A stretch of 64,000 bases of DNA from a virus. The notes beneath the pieces are model-generated. The model was not told the DNA's origin. It worked only from the letters and a program-made list of their open reading frames with translations, and did not search any database. The stretch spans positions 1-64,000 of IMG/VR virus record IMGVR_UViG_3300043444_000523; one strand, written 5' to 3'. The position numbers were made by a program, and so were the translations under genes. Below are positions 1 through 8,272 of the stretch, one piece after another. The first letter of the stretch is position 1. The number at the start of each line of letters is the position of its first letter.

Positions 1-165
1 GCGACCTACGCTGCGGCCGACGCTGCGACCTACGCTGCGACCCGCGATGCGACCCGCGCTGCGACCTACGCTGCGACCGACGCTGCGACCCGCGCTGCGA
101 CCCGCGCTGCGACCTACGCTGCGACCCGCGATGCGACCGACGCTGCGACCCGCGCTGCGACCGAC
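1..165 (+). repeat. 12-bp in-frame tandem repeat
   Basis: About 13.75 copies of a 12-bp unit (GCGACC followed by TACGCT, GACGCT, CGCGCT or CGCGAT). It is in frame with the gene that follows and gives an AAT(Y/D/R) tetrapeptide repeat. The array enters from outside the window, so its full length is unknown. Confidence 0.95.
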
Positions 166-852
166 GTGTTTATTGATCTGTCCAAGGAAATTCTTGGAGA
201 CAACTGGATTCTAGGAATCAAAGAGTCATCAAAATGGGGCACTTACTACCAAGGTGGAAATATGTGGGCTGGATATGAGTGCTACATGACCGCTTGCAGA
301 GATATTATTGGATTGAAACTTGATCAACATGAGAAGTATAAGTATTGGGAATCTGCTTCAATTGAAGGCGGATTCAGGTTCATGCACGAAGAATTTTGCA
401 TGGTGTGTGACTTCCCAGAAGTTCTCAAGGTTGAAAACAATCTCCCTCATTGCACGGATGGTCCATCCCATAAATGGAGAGATGGGTGGTCTTTATGGCA
501 TATTGAAGGGGTCGCTGTCGATGAGCAGATAGTGATGAGGCCGGAGACACAAACTATCAAACAAATAGCTTCTGAGTCAAACGCCGATGTCAAAGCAATC
601 AGGATTCAGAGATACGGATGGACAAGGTATCTTGAAGCCATTGGAGCAAAGTGCTTGCATCGAAGGAGGAACCAGATAGAAGGAACACTAGAAGCGTTGT
701 TTGATGCCGGTGAGTTTGGGAAACGTCTTGTTGCCACATGCCCGACCGGAAGAGTGTTTTCGATGGGAGTACCATCGGAAATAAAAGATTGTGAGCAGGC
801 CCAAAACTGGCTTGCTGGTGAACGACCGTTCCGTGTTTTGTCAAGAACCTAA
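1..852 (+). CDS. DUF6745-like protein with N-terminal AATX repeats (5' partial)
   Basis: The frame is open from base 1 through the tandem repeat into a 228-residue unique part that begins at a GTG (166). So this is the 3' end of a longer gene, not a gene starting at 166. The unique part has [17 protein letters not shown], the PET..I..I..ESNADVK segment, and a C-terminal [20 protein letters not shown] block ending in QNWLAGE. These are the landmarks I associate with DUF6745 proteins, frequent in Gemmata-type planctomycetes. Function unknown. The gene is followed 12 bp later by a protein that often accompanies this family. Confidence 0.75.
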   Translation, partial: ATYAAADAATYAATRDATRAATYAATDAATRAATRAATYAATRDATDAATRAATDVFIDLSKEILGDNWILGIKESSKWGTYYQGGNMWAGYECYMTACRDIIGLKLDQHEKYKYWESASIEGGFRFMHEEFCMVCDFPEVLKVENNLPHCTDGPSHKWRDGWSLWHIEGVAVDEQIVMRPETQTIKQIASESNADVKAIRIQRYGWTRYLEAIGAKCLHRRRNQIEGTLEALFDAGEFGKRLVATCPTGRVFSMGVPSEIKDCEQAQNWLAGERPFRVLSRT

Positions 853-864
853 AAAGGAGAAGCA

Positions 865-1317
865 ATGAGCGTAGCAATCATCATTCGAGAAATCGAATCG
901 CACGCAAAAGTGTTGGCTGAAAAAGTCAGCCCAGGAATGCCAGCGGTTATCAACGAGGCCGCAAGCATCGGCGATGGCGTATGGCAAGGCGACCTTGGCC
1001 TTGAGGTCGTTGGCAGAATTCCTGATGGCTATGTAATGGTCAAGAAGCCATCAACAAAGGACAAGCAACTTGTGCCGGGAAACACACAAGGGAGCAAGCA
1101 TGTCATCAAGGATGTTTCCACGGTTGAATTGTGGCTCCCCAAGACATGGCCTCAAATTGACGGTCTTTGGGGGCCATGCTTTGTGGCAATCAAAGAAACA
1201 GTGATCGAGCATCCGACTCACGGACCAGTAACTATTGCCACTGGCCATACTATCCTTTGCCGATACCAGCGTGAGTGGGATCAAGATCAGAAAAAATCAC
1301 GTCGGAATGCAGACTAA
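865..1317 (+). CDS. Conserved hypothetical protein, DUF6745-associated type
   Basis: 150 aa, with a good ribosome site (AAGGAG) 6 bp before ATG. The second half has a GSKHVIKD segment, then EHPTHGPVTIATGH and a terminal CRYQREWDQDQ. This matches a common small phage/plasmid family of the pattern G..HHVI, EHP.HGP and YRV.RQREY. I know of no established activity. It probably forms one cassette with the upstream gene. The family match is from memory. Confidence 0.6.
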   Translation: MSVAIIIREIESHAKVLAEKVSPGMPAVINEAASIGDGVWQGDLGLEVVGRIPDGYVMVKKPSTKDKQLVPGNTQGSKHVIKDVSTVELWLPKTWPQIDGLWGPCFVAIKETVIEHPTHGPVTIATGHTILCRYQREWDQDQKKSRRNAD

Positions 1318-1335
1318 CCAACAACCGGAGAGCCA

Positions 1336-1974
1336 ATGAAGATCATCGAATGCGCCCAGCTCAGCCCTGAATGGTGGGAGGCCAGAAAAGGCATCCCAAC
1401 GGCGTCTAATTTCGACAGGATCATGACGCCAAAGAAAATGGTCCTGTCTTCACAGTGCGAGCCGTACATCGCCGAATTGATCGCCGAACAGATATGTCTT
1501 AATCCGAACTACTTCACCGAGCAAGGGAGGCCGATTACTCAGGCAATGACAGATGGCGTTGACAACGAGCCTGAAGCAAGACGGTTCTACGAGATTGAGA
1601 GAGATGTTACAGTCCAGCAAGTTGGCTTCGTCACAACAGACGACTCAAGGTTCGGCTGCTCGCCGGACGGGCTTGTTGGAGAAGACGGCGGGCTTGAGTT
1701 GAAATGCCCGATGTTGAAAACCCAGGTCATGTATGTTCTAAATGGACAAGTGCCAGACGAGTATCTTGCTCAAGTTCACGGGAGCCTGATTGTCACTGGC
1801 AGAAAGTGGTGGGACTTCCTGAGTTATTGCCCAGGCGCTCCTCCATTGTTGATCCGTGTCACACCGAATGCGTTTACTGAAAAACTGCGAGCGTGCCTTG
1901 AGCAGTTTTGGACCCTGTACCAAGAGTCATTGGCCAAGTTCATCAAGGGCGTAAGCGTCCAAGTCCAGAAATAG
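1336..1974 (+). CDS. YqaJ-like viral recombinase, PD-(D/E)XK exonuclease
   Basis: 212 aa, the usual length for lambda-Exo/YqaJ nucleases. Residues 9-25 (LSPEWWEARKGIPTASN) are the typical N-terminal RxxGIxAS-like motif and NEPEAR (78-82) supplies the first acidic residue. GCSPDGLV (108-114, D111) followed by LELKCP (E121, K123) forms the PD-(D/E)XK core. It should resect DNA ends 5' to 3' for annealing recombination. No annealing protein of the Beta/RecT type is seen in the window. The stop codon TAG lies inside a copy of the dispersed palindrome. Confidence 0.88.
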   Translation: MKIIECAQLSPEWWEARKGIPTASNFDRIMTPKKMVLSSQCEPYIAELIAEQICLNPNYFTEQGRPITQAMTDGVDNEPEARRFYEIERDVTVQQVGFVTTDDSRFGCSPDGLVGEDGGLELKCPMLKTQVMYVLNGQVPDEYLAQVHGSLIVTGRKWWDFLSYCPGAPPLLIRVTPNAFTEKLRACLEQFWTLYQESLAKFIKGVSVQVQK

Positions 1975-1992
1975 GCGCGAATCGCGCCTATT
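1970..1992. repeat. Dispersed palindrome, copy 1
   Basis: Arms AATAGGCGCGA and TCGCGCCTATT around a central A: a perfect 11-bp inverted repeat. The TAG of the left arm is the stop codon of the YqaJ-like gene (AAA TAG). Confidence 0.97.
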
Positions 1993-2018
1993 ATTCACAA
2001 CCCCCAAGGAGTCCCGAA

Positions 2019-2258
2019 ATGCCCCGGCTGACTTTTGAAGAAGAGATCGCTATCATTGCGAAACTGGAGTCTTCGTCAAAGCCATTCCAAATGGGATCAA
2101 GGTTCACTTGCCCAGTCTGCAAAATGCTGTGTCCTGACAACGAATTCTTCGCATATCGGCGGCATGAGGATTGCTCATATCTGATTAAACTGCCAATGAT
2201 GAGCCGTCAACCAAGGGCGGCAATCCCAATTCGTGTTTCTTCGGAATTTCCTGGTTGA
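2019..2258 (+). CDS. Small hypothetical protein with one CxxC
   Basis: 79 aa, starting at the ATG after CAAGGAG. CPVCKMLCPDNEFFAYRRHEDC looks like a zinc-binding finger. The C-terminus (SRQPRAAIPIRVSSEFPG) is less compact. Function not recognised. It lies between the recombinase and the ParB-like gene. Confidence 0.6.
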   Translation: MPRLTFEEEIAIIAKLESSSKPFQMGSRFTCPVCKMLCPDNEFFAYRRHEDCSYLIKLPMMSRQPRAAIPIRVSSEFPG

Positions 2259-2395
2259 CAATCATCCTGAAACAGATTAAACTCGACTTTCTCCTGCCCG
2301 GAGCAACCAAACAACTTGGCACTGCCGCCCCGATGGCTCTTTCGCCGGGCAGGGGAAATTTCCAAAGGGGCGGCGGCTTTCATGGAACCAGACAC

Positions 2396-3322
2396 ATGCC
2401 AACAGAGGCCCACGAGTATGCCGAAATTTTCCCACTTCACGAAGGACAGACGCTTTTCGAGCTTTCCGAAGACATCAAGAAGAACGGCCAGCGAGAGCCG
2501 ATTGTTCTCCTCGATGGGAAAGTGCTTGACGGTCGGCGAAGAGAGAAAGCCTGCGAGAACGCCGGGGTAACTCCCAAGTACAGGAAATTCGGAAGCATCC
2601 CATCTGATGGTTCTGACCCGCTTGACTTTGTGTGGTCAAAAAACTTTCACCGGCGTCATTTGACAGCCAACGAAAGGGCTTTCGCTGCCGCACTGTATTC
2701 GACGGCAGAAGCCGGTAGGCCAAAATCGGCGCAACTCGCGCCTATTTCCGAACCCGTGACCCGCGAAGAAGCCGCAGATAAATTCGGCGTGTCCGTCGAT
2801 GCTGTCAAGCGGGCCAGGGCAATTGTATCAGGCGGATCAAAGGCCCTTGTTGACGCAGTGAAGAAAGAAGAGGTCAGTATCAGCGATGCGGCCTCTGTCG
2901 TGAGTTTGCCAAAGAAAGAGCAAACAGCGGCGGTCAAGGCTGTTCTGGCCGGAGACGCTGGAACCGTCAGAGAGGCCGCAAAAACACTATCAGAAGAAAC
3001 AAACGAAGCAGCGATTGAAGAAGAGTCAGAGGCCAGAGAAGAGACAATCGCTGACCAGATAAAGCGAGTGAATTCCAGCATCGAGACGTTCTGCCGTGAT
3101 CTGATGAAATTCTTCAACGAGAACTGCCCAGACGACCCGTGGATTAGCGAAGAGGGAACGCTGGAAGGCGCACGCAAGAAAGTCCAGAACGCTTGCTCGG
3201 CACTGAGGACTGCCAAGTGTGAGGCCGAGTGCAGCAAGTGCGGCGGAGGCGGATGCCAGAAGTGCTACAGAACAGGAAGAATGCCGAAGTTCGTTCTTGA
3301 GCAAATGGGGCTAACTAAATAG
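2396..3322 (+). CDS. ParB-like nuclease-domain protein with HTH
   Basis: 308 aa. An N-terminal ParB/Sulfiredoxin-type domain includes LSEDIKKNGQREPIVLLDGK and the VLDGRRREKA signature (GRRR). An HTH region follows (TREEAADKFGVSVDAVKRA), then a helical tail ending in a Cys cluster (CEAECSKCGGGGCQKCYRTG), probably a zinc knuckle. I prefer ATG 2396 because homologous domains begin at this point; the frame is open to a TTG at 2255. Between the ParB domain and the HTH, KSAQLAPIS is encoded by a copy of the palindrome. In phages such proteins act as DNA-binding regulators, replication factors or nucleases; which applies here is not clear. Confidence 0.8.
   Translation: MPTEAHEYAEIFPLHEGQTLFELSEDIKKNGQREPIVLLDGKVLDGRRREKACENAGVTPKYRKFGSIPSDGSDPLDFVWSKNFHRRHLTANERAFAAALYSTAEAGRPKSAQLAPISEPVTREEAADKFGVSVDAVKRARAIVSGGSKALVDAVKKEEVSISDAASVVSLPKKEQTAAVKAVLAGDAGTVREAAKTLSEETNEAAIEEESEAREETIADQIKRVNSSIETFCRDLMKFFNENCPDDPWISEEGTLEGARKKVQNACSALRTAKCEAECSKCGGGGCQKCYRTGRMPKFVLEQMGLTK
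2724..2746. repeat. Dispersed palindrome, copy 2 (coding, inside parB-like gene)
   Basis: Arms AATCGGCGCAA and TCGCGCCTATT around a central C. The left arm has TCG where intergenic copies have TAG, so the reading frame passes through and encodes SAQLAPI. Confidence 0.93.
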
Positions 3323-3331
3323 GAGAGTCCC

Positions 3332-5572
3332 ATGTCAGAAGCAACACTGTTTGAAGAGCCAGTGAAAAGCCGAGCGTTGATAGTTCCAAGGGACTACCAG
3401 ACAGAGGCTCATGATAATGCGCTCAGGCTGATGGACGACGGGGTTCCTGGTGTGCTGCTCAGGATGGCCACTGGGTCAGGGAAGACCCTTACTGCCTCTC
3501 TTATTATCGACTCCTGGCTGCGTCGAGGAGATGATTATCGGGCGATGGTGATCAGCTATGAGACGCAGCTTGTGTGGCAGTTTGCCAAGGAAATCGAGGC
3601 CTTCATTGGCATTCAGCCTGGAATCGAGATGGAGAAGAACCGTGCTGATTCATCAAACAAGGTTGTTGTTGCATCTCGACAGTCTCTGCTCCAGCATCCG
3701 CCACCTACGCAAGAACAGATTGACGAACTAAAGGCACTTGGGATCGCCGAAGTCAGATGCATAACCAAGAAGATGGCCGAATCGTACATCAAGTACCTTC
3801 GCAAAGGGATCAGCGTCGATGAAGTCTTGGCAGACATCGAAACCAAGAGCCAGCAACCAGAGGCGGCAAACGGTAAGTGGAGTCGTGTTCATAAGTTTGA
3901 TTGGCGGCTCAACTGGCTGTTGTGCTTTGACGAAGCACATCGACATTCTCATAATCTTCTAAGCGTCGGGCACATCGTCGATTGGTTTGAACAGAATCCC
4001 AAAACGGCTCGTGCAGGCCTTACAGCAACTCCTAAACGCAGCGATGGCGTGTCTATCGGGAGCAAGATGTTCCCTGGGATCGCCATTGATTATCCTCTGT
4101 TCAGCCGCGAAGGCCGATGTGCATTGAAAGACGGTTATGCGGTCCCTTACTTGCAAAGATACATCGAGGTCGAAGGGGTTGATTTCAAGCAGATCAAGAG
4201 AATCACTGAGGGGGGAGACTTTGACGAGGCCGAATTAGCCCGCGTCCTTGGAGAAGACAAGCAATTAGCTGGACTCGTTGACCCGATGCTAGACATGGTT
4301 GGTGATCGGCCAACACTGATATTCAGCCCTACTGTGGAAATGGCCAAGAAGGTGGCCAGATATATCAATGCCCGATGCGAGGCCAAGTGCGAATGCGGGA
4401 TGACTCGGTGGTATCCACGTCAACTCGTTGGTGATGGCGCAACATGCGAATGCGGTCGATTCATAACACAAGAAAACGTCACCAAAGACAAAGAGCAGGC
4501 TGTTGAGCTTGATGGCGAAGTCCCGCATCACATCCGAGACGAGTATTATCGGAAGTTTGAAGAGAAGCATTTTCAGATGCTGTCTTTATGCGGTCTAGGG
4601 CGAGAAGGGTTTGACGCTCCTTCGATTGCTTGCGTTGCAGTGTTTCGGCCAGTGACAAAGAAGGCATCATCTCTTGCGGAACAAATGAAAGGAAGAGGAT
4701 GCAGGCCGCTTAGAGACATTGCCAAGATTCTGCACACGCTTCCGACTGCCGAAGATCGGCGACGGATGATCGCAGAAAGCAATAAGAAGGACTGCCTCGT
4801 AATAGACTTGGTTGGCATTACTGGCCTAGCCGACTGCGCCTCAACTGCTGAGATTTATGCCGAAGGTCTTCCAGACGAAGTAATCAAGAGAGCAGAAGAG
4901 ATTCTGGCTGACAAGGGGAAAGACGAAGAAATTGATGTGCAAGAGGTTCTTGAACAAGCCGAGAAAGAAGACAGAGAGGCCAAGGAGCGGATCAGGAAAG
5001 AGCGAGAAGCGGCTGAGCGTCTTGCCAAGGAAGAATTCGAGAAAAGAGCCAAAGCAGACCCCAGGGCGCGATATACGACCCATGAACGTGGCGTTGGCAG
5101 CAATTATGACCCCAATGAAGCAAGTCCTGAACAATACAACTTTATCAAAGCGCTTGGGATGGACATTGATGATGTTCTGAGCCGACGAAAAGCCGGTCGC
5201 ATCATTAGTATGCTCAAGCAAAGGATGAGCCCAGCTGACGTTGCCTACAAGAACGGGATTTCGGCTTGGGAGGCAACTCCGCCAAGTCCCAAGCAGAAGT
5301 ATGCTTGCAAAACACTTGGGTACGAGTCTGTGTCGTCTTCTTACGAAGCCAGCCAGATATTATCTGCGGCAAGGAAGCCGCAGGAATTTCGAGACAGGAA
5401 ACTAAAAGACATTCAATCAGCCAAAAACGATGGAGACCTAACAGCGGTCGGAATCGACATGCGGCTGGTAAGGAAAGTTTGCCCACCGGAGATATGGGCG
5501 GAGATAGTGGCCGCTGGAACAGCCAAGCGAAAGCAGCTCGCGCCGATCATGGCCGAAGACATTCCCGAATAA
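3332..5572 (+). CDS. SF2 DEAH helicase (ResIII/type III restriction-like)
   Basis: 746 aa; GGAGAG precedes the ATG. Walker A GSGKT at 48-52, Walker B/motif II DEAH at 200-203, motif III LTATPKR shortly after, and a second RecA domain with REGFDAPS and EQMKGRGCRP (motifs V and VI). A zinc-ribbon-like insert (CECGM...CECGR) sits near residues 353-380. A coiled, charged segment and a domain with EASPEQYNFIKALG follow the core. It probably unwinds or remodels DNA in phage replication or recombination. The last residues include QLAPIM, resembling a half palindrome. The gene ends TAA TAG at the next palindrome. Confidence 0.88.
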   Translation: MSEATLFEEPVKSRALIVPRDYQTEAHDNALRLMDDGVPGVLLRMATGSGKTLTASLIIDSWLRRGDDYRAMVISYETQLVWQFAKEIEAFIGIQPGIEMEKNRADSSNKVVVASRQSLLQHPPPTQEQIDELKALGIAEVRCITKKMAESYIKYLRKGISVDEVLADIETKSQQPEAANGKWSRVHKFDWRLNWLLCFDEAHRHSHNLLSVGHIVDWFEQNPKTARAGLTATPKRSDGVSIGSKMFPGIAIDYPLFSREGRCALKDGYAVPYLQRYIEVEGVDFKQIKRITEGGDFDEAELARVLGEDKQLAGLVDPMLDMVGDRPTLIFSPTVEMAKKVARYINARCEAKCECGMTRWYPRQLVGDGATCECGRFITQENVTKDKEQAVELDGEVPHHIRDEYYRKFEEKHFQMLSLCGLGREGFDAPSIACVAVFRPVTKKASSLAEQMKGRGCRPLRDIAKILHTLPTAEDRRRMIAESNKKDCLVIDLVGITGLADCASTAEIYAEGLPDEVIKRAEEILADKGKDEEIDVQEVLEQAEKEDREAKERIRKEREAAERLAKEEFEKRAKADPRARYTTHERGVGSNYDPNEASPEQYNFIKALGMDIDDVLSRRKAGRIISMLKQRMSPADVAYKNGISAWEATPPSPKQKYACKTLGYESVSSSYEASQILSAARKPQEFRDRKLKDIQSAKNDGDLTAVGIDMRLVRKVCPPEIWAEIVAAGTAKRKQLAPIMAEDIPE

Positions 5573-5593
5573 TAGGCGCGACTCGCGCCTATT
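5571..5593. repeat. Dispersed palindrome, copy 3
   Basis: Perfect arms around a central C. It overlaps the helicase stop (TAA, with TAG next in frame) and sits just before the ribosome site of the following gene. Confidence 0.97.
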
Positions 5594-5605
5594 TTGGAGA
5601 CGCCA

Positions 5606-5803
5606 ATGCCAAGAAGCAAAGATGATTTCGTCAAAGCATGGAAATACCACCTTACCGGACTTTCGCTGTTCGGATATGTCAGCGAATCCAAGGACGGCCA
5701 AATGGAGCGGCTGAAGAGGGTCCATGAGATTCCTTCCGAGTCGGAAAGAATACTGGCCAATATGTACGATTGGATCATGGGTAGCAAAAATGGCAAAGAA
5801 TAA
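5606..5803 (+). CDS. Hypothetical protein
   Basis: 65 aa, ATG after TTGGAGACGCCA. Helical and basic at the N-terminus (MPRSKDDFVKAWKYHLTGLS). No recognised family. It directly follows the helicase and palindrome 3. Confidence 0.5.
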   Translation: MPRSKDDFVKAWKYHLTGLSLFGYVSESKDGQMERLKRVHEIPSESERILANMYDWIMGSKNGKE

Positions 5804-5868
5804 CTTGCCGGATTTGTGAATTGCAAATACAATACGCTCTGTCAATAGATTATACGAGAATTCGGCAC

Positions 5869-6129
5869 ATGAACGCCACAAATTGCGACAAATGCGGATA
5901 CAGACCACGGAACACAGCTAACTTGATCCGGTGCGGGTTCGCCAGTTACTGCGCCGAGTGTAACAAGGTATGGCGAGCGCAGCGTAAGGCTGGCGGAAAA
6001 AAGGGCGCACGTGTTCGTGTCGAACGTGAAACTGAAACGATGGCCGAACTGGACGCGATGATTGCGGAACAACGGAAGCGCCTGCCGAAGTGGTGGTCGA
6101 ACTGTCGGGCGTTCGTGAAGGGCGACTGA
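5869..6129 (+). CDS. Zinc-ribbon hypothetical protein
   Basis: 86 aa from ATG 5869. CDKCGY ... CGFASYCAEC is a four-Cys zinc ribbon. A basic stretch follows (QRKAGGKKGARVRVERE) and could contact nucleic acid. The frame is open to a TTG at 5821, but the ATG fits the domain start. Weak promoter-like sequence (TTGCAA, 17 bp, then AATAGATT) lies just upstream; unproven. Confidence 0.55.
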   Translation: MNATNCDKCGYRPRNTANLIRCGFASYCAECNKVWRAQRKAGGKKGARVRVERETETMAELDAMIAEQRKRLPKWWSNCRAFVKGD

Positions 6130-6141
6130 CCAGAAAGGGGA

Positions 6142-6651
6142 ATGACATACATGTTGACGTTCAAGCAAATTGGCAACAGTGTCAAAGTTTATGACGATGG
6201 ACATTTCGTTGGCACGGTTGAGGACGATGGTCTTTTTATTACAGTCCTCCGCCAGATCGCGGACGAAATCGACCGACTAGCATGGGCGCGGGAGCGCGAG
6301 GAACTGGTCAAGATCGGCGATGGGGCGGTGAGGTGCTTCAGGTCCGAGGCAGACGGCCGTTGGGTTGTTGCAGCCGACCATGACGGACCAGATGGCGTGT
6401 ACTTCACAAGTAAAATTCTCGACAAATCCAAAGTGCCGCTGTGTGAACTAACTAAGGATCACTCGTCTCTGACGCTATCAAACCTACTAGCCTATTGCCC
6501 CGTTCACGCTCGCAAACCAGTAGCCGACTTCATCCGTGCGACCCGCAAACGCATCGACGCGGCCAAGTGCGACCAGTCACCAGTTGACACCAATCCATCA
6601 CACAAGACGATCATGCTTGACGGCGTGACGTACAACCTTGTGCCAGTGTAA
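6142..6651 (+). CDS. Hypothetical protein
   Basis: 169 aa. A start at ATG 6142 follows AAAGGGG closely; a second ATG at 6151 has more usual spacing. The N-terminal half (QIGNSVKVYDDGHFVGTVEDDGL) looks like a small beta domain. The middle has LLAYCPVHARK, and the C-terminus ends HKTIMLDGVTYNLVPV. No family recognised. Confidence 0.55.
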   Translation: MTYMLTFKQIGNSVKVYDDGHFVGTVEDDGLFITVLRQIADEIDRLAWAREREELVKIGDGAVRCFRSEADGRWVVAADHDGPDGVYFTSKILDKSKVPLCELTKDHSSLTLSNLLAYCPVHARKPVADFIRATRKRIDAAKCDQSPVDTNPSHKTIMLDGVTYNLVPV

Positions 6652-6664
6652 CCGGAGTCCGATC

Positions 6665-6994
6665 ATGGCGAAGAAACTGACCAAGCGGCAGGCATGGCTG
6701 TGGCTGGCGGAAAAGTGGGCGAAGCCGCAAAAGAATTTTCGCAACGAGATGGTTGTGTACATCGGCATGGTGGTGAAAAATCTTCACGAATCGGTCATCG
6801 GTATGTTTCTGGACGGCATGATCAGCAAGCGAACCTATGCCAGTATGATTTCGGCTATCGCAAAAATACGGCACAAAAAAGTCCCTTATTGGCCGCGTGA
6901 CGATGCTGGCGCACGCGAGCGGGCCGCATTCTGTCGGCGGCAGGCGAAACTGTTGACCCGTAAGCCCAGCAAACGAAAGGCGGTGTGCAAGTGA
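6665..6994 (+). CDS. Hypothetical basic protein
   Basis: 109 aa, ATG 6665. Begins MAKKLTKRQAWLWLAEKW, is helical, and ends in a Lys/Arg-rich tail (RRQAKLLTRKPSKRKAVCK). It could be a small nucleic-acid-binding protein; that is inference from composition only. Its stop overlaps the next start. Confidence 0.5.
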   Translation: MAKKLTKRQAWLWLAEKWAKPQKNFRNEMVVYIGMVVKNLHESVIGMFLDGMISKRTYASMISAIAKIRHKKVPYWPRDDAGARERAAFCRRQAKLLTRKPSKRKAVCK

Positions 6995-7305
6995 CCGACG
7001 AACTGCGAGCGGCGATCCTGGCTTGGTGCGACTGGTTCGCTGACGAAAGCCGGTGGTGCAAGGATGAGTACTCCAAGTACGATGGGAAAGGAAAGGAGCC
7101 TACTAGTCGCTGTGCTGAAGGGGCGACGTTTTTGGGCAGAGAATTTGGCATTGGCATGTCCATGCAAGTCAGAGACTTCCTCTCGCAGCATCGCCCTGAA
7201 GGCTTCATTAGCATCGTCGCCTTCAATGACGCCCCCGACACCACATGGCCCGTATTCAAGCAGTGGGTTGACAGCATCCGAGCGGCTGCGATGGCCGCGA
7301 ACTGA
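6991..7305 (+). CDS. DUF6197-like protein, copy 1
   Basis: 104 aa from GTG 6991, overlapping the upstream TGA. The N-terminus (DELRAAILAWCDWFADESRWCKDEYSK) and TSRCAEGATFLGREFGIG parallel the gene at 13863 (FADKSRWTQGAFARR, SGDAACWCLLGG), so the two are diverged paralogs. Family link is from memory; function unknown. Confidence 0.55.
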   Translation: MTDELRAAILAWCDWFADESRWCKDEYSKYDGKGKEPTSRCAEGATFLGREFGIGMSMQVRDFLSQHRPEGFISIVAFNDAPDTTWPVFKQWVDSIRAAAMAAN

Positions 7306-7319
7306 AAGGCAGGCTGACG

Positions 7320-7550
7320 ATGGCAGATGTACGGTACACGACTGGTCTTGAGCAACCGGCCCGCGTCCATACTGGCGGACTTGCGAGCGAGATGACCGTG
7401 CGGCAGTTTGCGGTGATCGAGATGGCGAAGGCATTGGTATCTCGCAATGTGCCTTGGGATGGCCAAGCGTTGGCGCTCCTGGCAATCCAGTACGCCGACG
7501 ACATTCTTGCCGCTGAGCGCGACAGTCGGCAAACGAAAGGCGATTCGTGA
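7320..7550 (+). CDS. Hypothetical protein
   Basis: 76 aa, starting after GGCTGACG. A helical segment (VRQFAVIEMAKALVSRN ... ALALLAIQYADDILAA) resembles small phage proteins that begin with a residue count of candidate helices. No function can be assigned. Overlaps the next gene. Confidence 0.5.
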   Translation: MADVRYTTGLEQPARVHTGGLASEMTVRQFAVIEMAKALVSRNVPWDGQALALLAIQYADDILAAERDSRQTKGDS

Positions 7551-7831
7551 TGGCACGCAAACGGACAGCAAAGAAAACGATCCGCCTTGGTTGCTACGAG
7601 TGCAACCAGGAAGCGTATGACGGCATCACTGCCGACGAGCTTCGCAAGTTGAGGAGCAAGGCAGGCGGCTGGAAGGAAGTTGTCCGTGTGCAGACCTACG
7701 CACAGTCGATCAAGACTTACGATGACCCGAAAGATGCGCCGTCGGGATACAGTGTTTTAGATTGGGAAACGCATAAGGGCGTGTGCCAGGACTGCGTGAA
7801 AGAACGCGAAACGAAAGGCAACCCGCAATGA
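7550..7831 (+). CDS. Hypothetical two-CxxC protein
   Basis: 93 aa from ATG 7550 (a GTG at 7547 is one codon upstream). CYECNQEAYDG near the N-terminus and CQDCVKERE at the C-terminus probably bind one zinc. The central SVLDWETHKGVC region is conserved-looking. ATGA overlap with the next gene. Confidence 0.55.
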   Translation: MARKRTAKKTIRLGCYECNQEAYDGITADELRKLRSKAGGWKEVVRVQTYAQSIKTYDDPKDAPSGYSVLDWETHKGVCQDCVKERETKGNPQ

Positions 7832-8028
7832 CCACCGACGAACTCATCAACAGCCTACCGCTCGCCGTCCGCAATGCCGCATACGAGGACGCGGCAGTCG
7901 GAGCCGAGACATGGAACACGTGCGAGCATGGAAGGTGCGACTCCCTATTCGGCTACTTTCACTATGGCAAACAGCCGCTGCAATTCAGTCCGGCGTTGCC
8001 ATTCACCGACGACCCCACATTCGGTTGA
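7828..8028 (+). CDS. Hypothetical protein, possibly 5' part of a split gene
   Basis: 66 aa. Begins MTTDELINSLPLAVRNAAYE and contains CEHGRC. The stop TGA (8026-8028) is followed in the same frame by the 8035 ORF with no other stop between, so the two may be one gene broken by a nonsense change. Confidence 0.45.
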   Translation: MTTDELINSLPLAVRNAAYEDAAVGAETWNTCEHGRCDSLFGYFHYGKQPLQFSPALPFTDDPTFG

Positions 8029-8034
8029 CCGGCA

Positions 8035-8220
8035 GTGAAGTTTGCGGCCCGCGTGCCGGGCCTTACGCCAGTGAAGGCAGTGGAGCACTTGCATAAAGTC
8101 TACTGCGATTTTGAAGGCGTCGAAGAAGCCGGCTACGCGCGAGACATCGACAACGGCCTCGGCGAACAGGTCGCCAGGGCGTTCAGGAGCATGATCGCGC
8201 CAGTGCCGTCCGCCGCGTGA
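8035..8220 (+). CDS. Hypothetical protein, possibly 3' part of the preceding gene
   Basis: 61 aa from a GTG without a clear ribosome site. The composition (TPVKAVEHLHKVYCDFEGVEEAGYARD) looks coding. It is in the same frame as 7828-8028. Either a separate small gene or its downstream remnant. Confidence 0.35.
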   Translation: MKFAARVPGLTPVKAVEHLHKVYCDFEGVEEAGYARDIDNGLGEQVARAFRSMIAPVPSAA

Positions 8221-8230
8221 TCCGGGCAGC

Positions 8231-8253
8231 GATGGCCGCGAACGGCGTGCCGA
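8231..8253 (+). repeat. Cassette-boundary repeat, copy A
   Basis: A 23-bp sequence starting GATGGCCGCGAACGG that recurs exactly at 9108-9130. Its first 13 bases also occur at 7290. All three sit at gene ends. Confidence 0.9.
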
Positions 8254-8272
8254 AAACGAAGGGCAGGAAAAC

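Noticed and set aside
1-165. CRISPR-like array
   Set aside because: Units are contiguous without unique spacers; this is a coding tandem repeat. The same holds for 9380-9660 and 16025-16299.
2255-2395. Upstream extension of the ParB-like gene to TTG 2255
   Set aside because: The extra 47 codons (Gly/Arg-rich) do not look like the family N-terminus; ATG 2396 fits the domain start. Not fully excluded.
2656-3237. 193-codon - strand ORF opposite the ParB-like gene
   Set aside because: Ser/Ala-rich shadow of a strong + strand gene; no ribosome site and no family features.
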